DNA of 64,000 bases, taken from assembly GCA_050084985.1 (NCBI GenBank), contig JBITNC010000002.1, positions 34,224,001-34,288,000 of the forward strand, given 5' to 3'. Position 1 is the stretch's first letter; the number at the start of each line of letters is the position of its first letter. This document shows, in pieces, positions 61,412 through 64,000 of this stretch. Below the pieces are notes generated by a model. It was not told the DNA's origin. It saw nothing but the letters and a program-made list of their open reading frames with translations, and ran no database searches. Made by a program: the position numbers and the translations under genes. Source of the DNA: Nageia nagi (lineage: Eukaryota > Pinophyta).

Positions 61412-61661
61412 ATCCAATCGTGTTAGGGGAGTTGGAGAGAAAGGGAAGTTAAAAACTCTAAATTGGAAAAAGAGAGATCTTAGGTTGAAAACTCTCCCCC
61501 CTCGCATGTGGTTATCGTATGTCTAATCGATGGTAGTTAGGCTAGCTAACATCGATTGGGTTGGGTGTGACTTCCGAGTAACTTTGATAAAAGAGAACCT
61601 TCGAGATATGTAATATAGTTCCATAGTTAATTCCCTAAAAGGGTAGTTTACCAACAAAAAA
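61412..61661 (+). mobile_element. SINE, about 250 bp, with A-tail
   Basis: The insertion between 12-15 bp duplications ends in an A-rich tail (61656-61661 and following A). In the 5' half GGTTGAAAACTCTCC (61493-61507) resembles the RNA polymerase III B box of tRNA-derived plant SINEs (GGTTCGA..CC), followed by CCCCTCGCATG. An upstream A-box-like GTTAGGGGAGTTGG lies at 61422-61435, somewhat far from the B box. The element has several CG dinucleotides, unlike its flanks, which supports a young age. It has no coding capacity and relies on LINE enzymes. Confidence 0.8.
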
Positions 61662-61676
61662 AAATAATGATGTTTG

Positions 61677-63370
61677 TAAAATCACATTACTCATGATGAA
61701 AAACCTTAGTGAATAGGTTGGATTAAGCAATGGTTAATGATATTTTCTTTTATCTTGTATTCTTCTTACTACTTGGTTATGATAGAAATATAGATCAATC
61801 CTTGTTCAATAGGGCATATAAAATGTTACACGAACAATGATTTTGTTTATACTTTTGAATGCACATGTACGGATCATAGAAGCAAACCTATTAATATATA
61901 GGATGGAAAACTAAAAATGAATGATTTATTTTAATGAATGTTGTACCATGTGGGTGATTAGAGATTTTTTTTAAGTGCTTTTGATTGATTCTTTTTATAT
62001 GAATATAATGATTTCGAATATATATATATATATATATATGAAGAATACTAAGGTAATTGAGATAATCATTAATCTAAAAATGTGGCTTAGCATATGTTGT
62101 TCAAATTATATGTTCAATCCTATTTTTTCCATTGACATCATTCTTATGTGGGAAGCATGAAGAATGTTAAAAGTCCAATGTTTGGAATGAGAGACATAGT
62201 GACTTCATTACGATAGGTGAGCATTGTGATGATGATGATACAATAAATGATTAAAGATTGCTTTGAAAAACATTATGATAGGTAATTTCATTACCATAAG
62301 TGAGCATGTTTAGAGATTGCTTTGATAAACACTATAGTACTTGCATGATGGTACAATAAATGATTGATTTCATGAGTAGCTAGATACTGTAAATGAATAT
62401 GGTTACATATATTATCATACATCTATAGTTCTTAAAAGTTTTTTGTTGAAATAAATGAATGTGAAAATTGTGTTTCAAATGGTTTATGAAATGTTAACAA
62501 GAAAGCAGTATCATTGAAAAGTATACCATACAGCGAGGAGTTCACAAATAACTATGTTGATTATATAGATTTTAAATGATTGATTATTGATGCATGTATG
62601 ATAGATATTGCTGATTTTATGTCTTGATAGATGGAAGACATCCTAATAAATTTAAAGAGAACACTCTTTTATTTGTTTTGTTATGCATGTATACAACTAT
62701 ATTGTAGATTATGCCAGGAGATGATTTTCTTGTTTGGGAGTGACACTCTGTGAATGCATAAGATTGTATTTAGGCAATTTAGTTGTGCATACAATTAAAA
62801 AGTGTTGTTATATGATCCCGAATGCTCTTCATATCCCATAAACAACTAGTAAGACCCTATTAGTACAAGAAAAAAATCGTAGATGAACGAGGTGAATTGA
62901 GATTAAGACCTTACCACCTTTGAAGGTTTTATTATTGAAAAACATATTGCATAAAATATAAAACGTAAATCTTATTTTAATGCTTGAAAATATAAACATT
63001 TTATCATTTCAAGTTTATGCTTCAAAATCTAGTGATAAATTTTGAAGTAGGGATTTTATGGACATTACATCATTGGATTTTTTCCCTCAAAGAATGTGTT
63101 TAATACCGTCACGTTGGTTTAGACAAGCAGGTACGCTTCGAGAATGCGCATGCCACTCATTCTTTTCCTGATGGCTTCTAAGTTGAATACAATACTATCC
63201 CATGTGAAACTGTGTAATCCTACATTAATAGTTAAGTCGGGATTGAAAGTATGTAAAGCATAAATTATTCAGTAAATAGTAGCGATTTAGTCACCATATT
63301 TTAGGATTACAGGTCTTTTTCACTTTTTAATTCTTGTGAAAGGAGACATAGTTGAATGTCAAAATGTATG
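61677..63370. other. no recognised gene
   Basis: AT-rich, with a TA microsatellite at about 62018-62038. No motif or repeat recognised. Confidence 0.4.
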
Positions 63371-63371
63371 A

Positions 63372-63722
63372 ATGACATTATCAAATATAGATCACAGTAC
63401 AGTGGTAATAAAAATATCTCAGTTTGCCAAAGACAACCACTATTACACCATTTGTAGCTCTGAACAAATAGCACTTCTTGTTTTATTAGGGTTTCTAAAA
63501 ATTTCAACTAGCCAATATATGAACTTCTCTCTTCTCGAAGATGAGTTTTTTCTATCCATGTTAACAATAATCTACTATGGTGACAAAAGGATCCCCATGC
63601 GAAATCTTCATCACATGCGACAACTATGTAAATATTTGCCTCCTATCCAAGAAGCAATAGATCAATGGCATGAATTAAATAATTTAACTAATTCAAGAAG
63701 GGTTAAAACCCAATTATTATAG
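63372..63722 (+). CDS. unassigned 116-codon ORF
   Basis: An uninterrupted plus-strand frame from ATG 63372 to a TAA at 63720-63722, the longest in the last 45 kb and long for such AT-rich DNA. The product would be mostly helical-looking and mixed in composition (for example SSEQIALLVLLGFLKIS, LHHMRQLCKYLPPIQEAIDQ), with no signal peptide or membrane segment that I can see and no family that I recognise. It may be one exon of a gene continuing beyond the window, a transposon gene piece, or chance. Confidence 0.3.
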   Translation: MTLSNIDHSTVVIKISQFAKDNHYYTICSSEQIALLVLLGFLKISTSQYMNFSLLEDEFFLSMLTIIYYGDKRIPMRNLHHMRQLCKYLPPIQEAIDQWHELNNLTNSRRVKTQLL

Positions 63723-64000
63723 AAGCTAGATGGAAGTAGAGTGATTATCTTGTTTATGTTGATCACAACAACAGGTTAACCTTCTTTCTTGCTTTCACAT
63801 TGTGTCTTTTGTTAAGCTCAAGCGAAATAGTGCAAAATGTTTAATCTCCTTACCAAAGGTGGGGAAGATGAGTTTTGTTAGAAACAAAAACTAATACAGG
63901 TGATGGAGTTCAATATAATTAATTCTTGTGAGAGTAAATAAACCTCAAGACTACCAGGGATCATAAGTCAGTGCAGTATATATGATTCCCAAATACATAA

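Overview
The window is nuclear DNA of a land plant with a large, repeat-rich genome. It contains Ty3/gypsy and Ty1/copia LTR retrotransposons, plant-type LINEs, a SINE, hAT-like, Mutator-like and CACTA transposons, many pentatricopeptide-repeat (PPR) gene relics and one relic of an intron-containing RRM gene. Base composition is very AT-rich and CG dinucleotides look scarce except in the youngest insertions, which fits long decay of methylated cytosines. A gymnosperm is a reasonable guess (Welwitschia is one published case of such AT bias), but nothing here fixes the species. I see no intact host gene, rRNA, tRNA or CRISPR array.

Layout. 0-9.4 kb: AT-rich DNA with degenerate minisatellites, a broken hAT-like transposase (minus strand) and a LINE reverse-transcriptase scrap. 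9.4-18.6 kb: an old minus-strand Ty3/gypsy element of the Tat type (two RNase H domains, then integrase) with recognisable LTRs at both ends. A much younger plus-strand Ty3/gypsy element (12792-15775, 5-bp target duplication TATGT) sits inside its reverse-transcriptase gene. 18.9-20.2 kb: a 1.27-kb CACTA element (TAA target duplication) carrying a PPR gene fragment.

20.95-43.9 kb is one nested stack. A minus-strand gag-protease-only LTR retrotransposon has its 5' LTR at 42778-43920. Its 3' LTR is cut into three pieces by two later insertions: a Mutator-like element of about 16.8 kb (21752-38554, TIRs of about 1.1 kb, 8-bp target duplication, broken MULE transposase gene, several PPR relics) and a 5'-truncated LINE (38697-40495, 13-bp target duplication). 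Neither insertion is evident until the LTR pieces are matched to the uninterrupted copy.

44-57 kb: LINE relics, a PPR relic, a copia RNase H with its PPT and LTR start, a LINE ORF1 relic, and a second, inverted copy of the gag-protease element's LTR (51577-52385). 57-64 kb: less AT-rich DNA with the last two exons of an RRM protein gene (with stops), a SINE with a 15-bp target duplication (61412-61661) and an unassigned 116-codon ORF near the right edge.

No genes here work together as a pathway; the content is layered mobile DNA plus decayed gene fragments, and its main value is the order of insertion events that can be read from it. All similarities were judged by eye from remembered family motifs; no database search was run.
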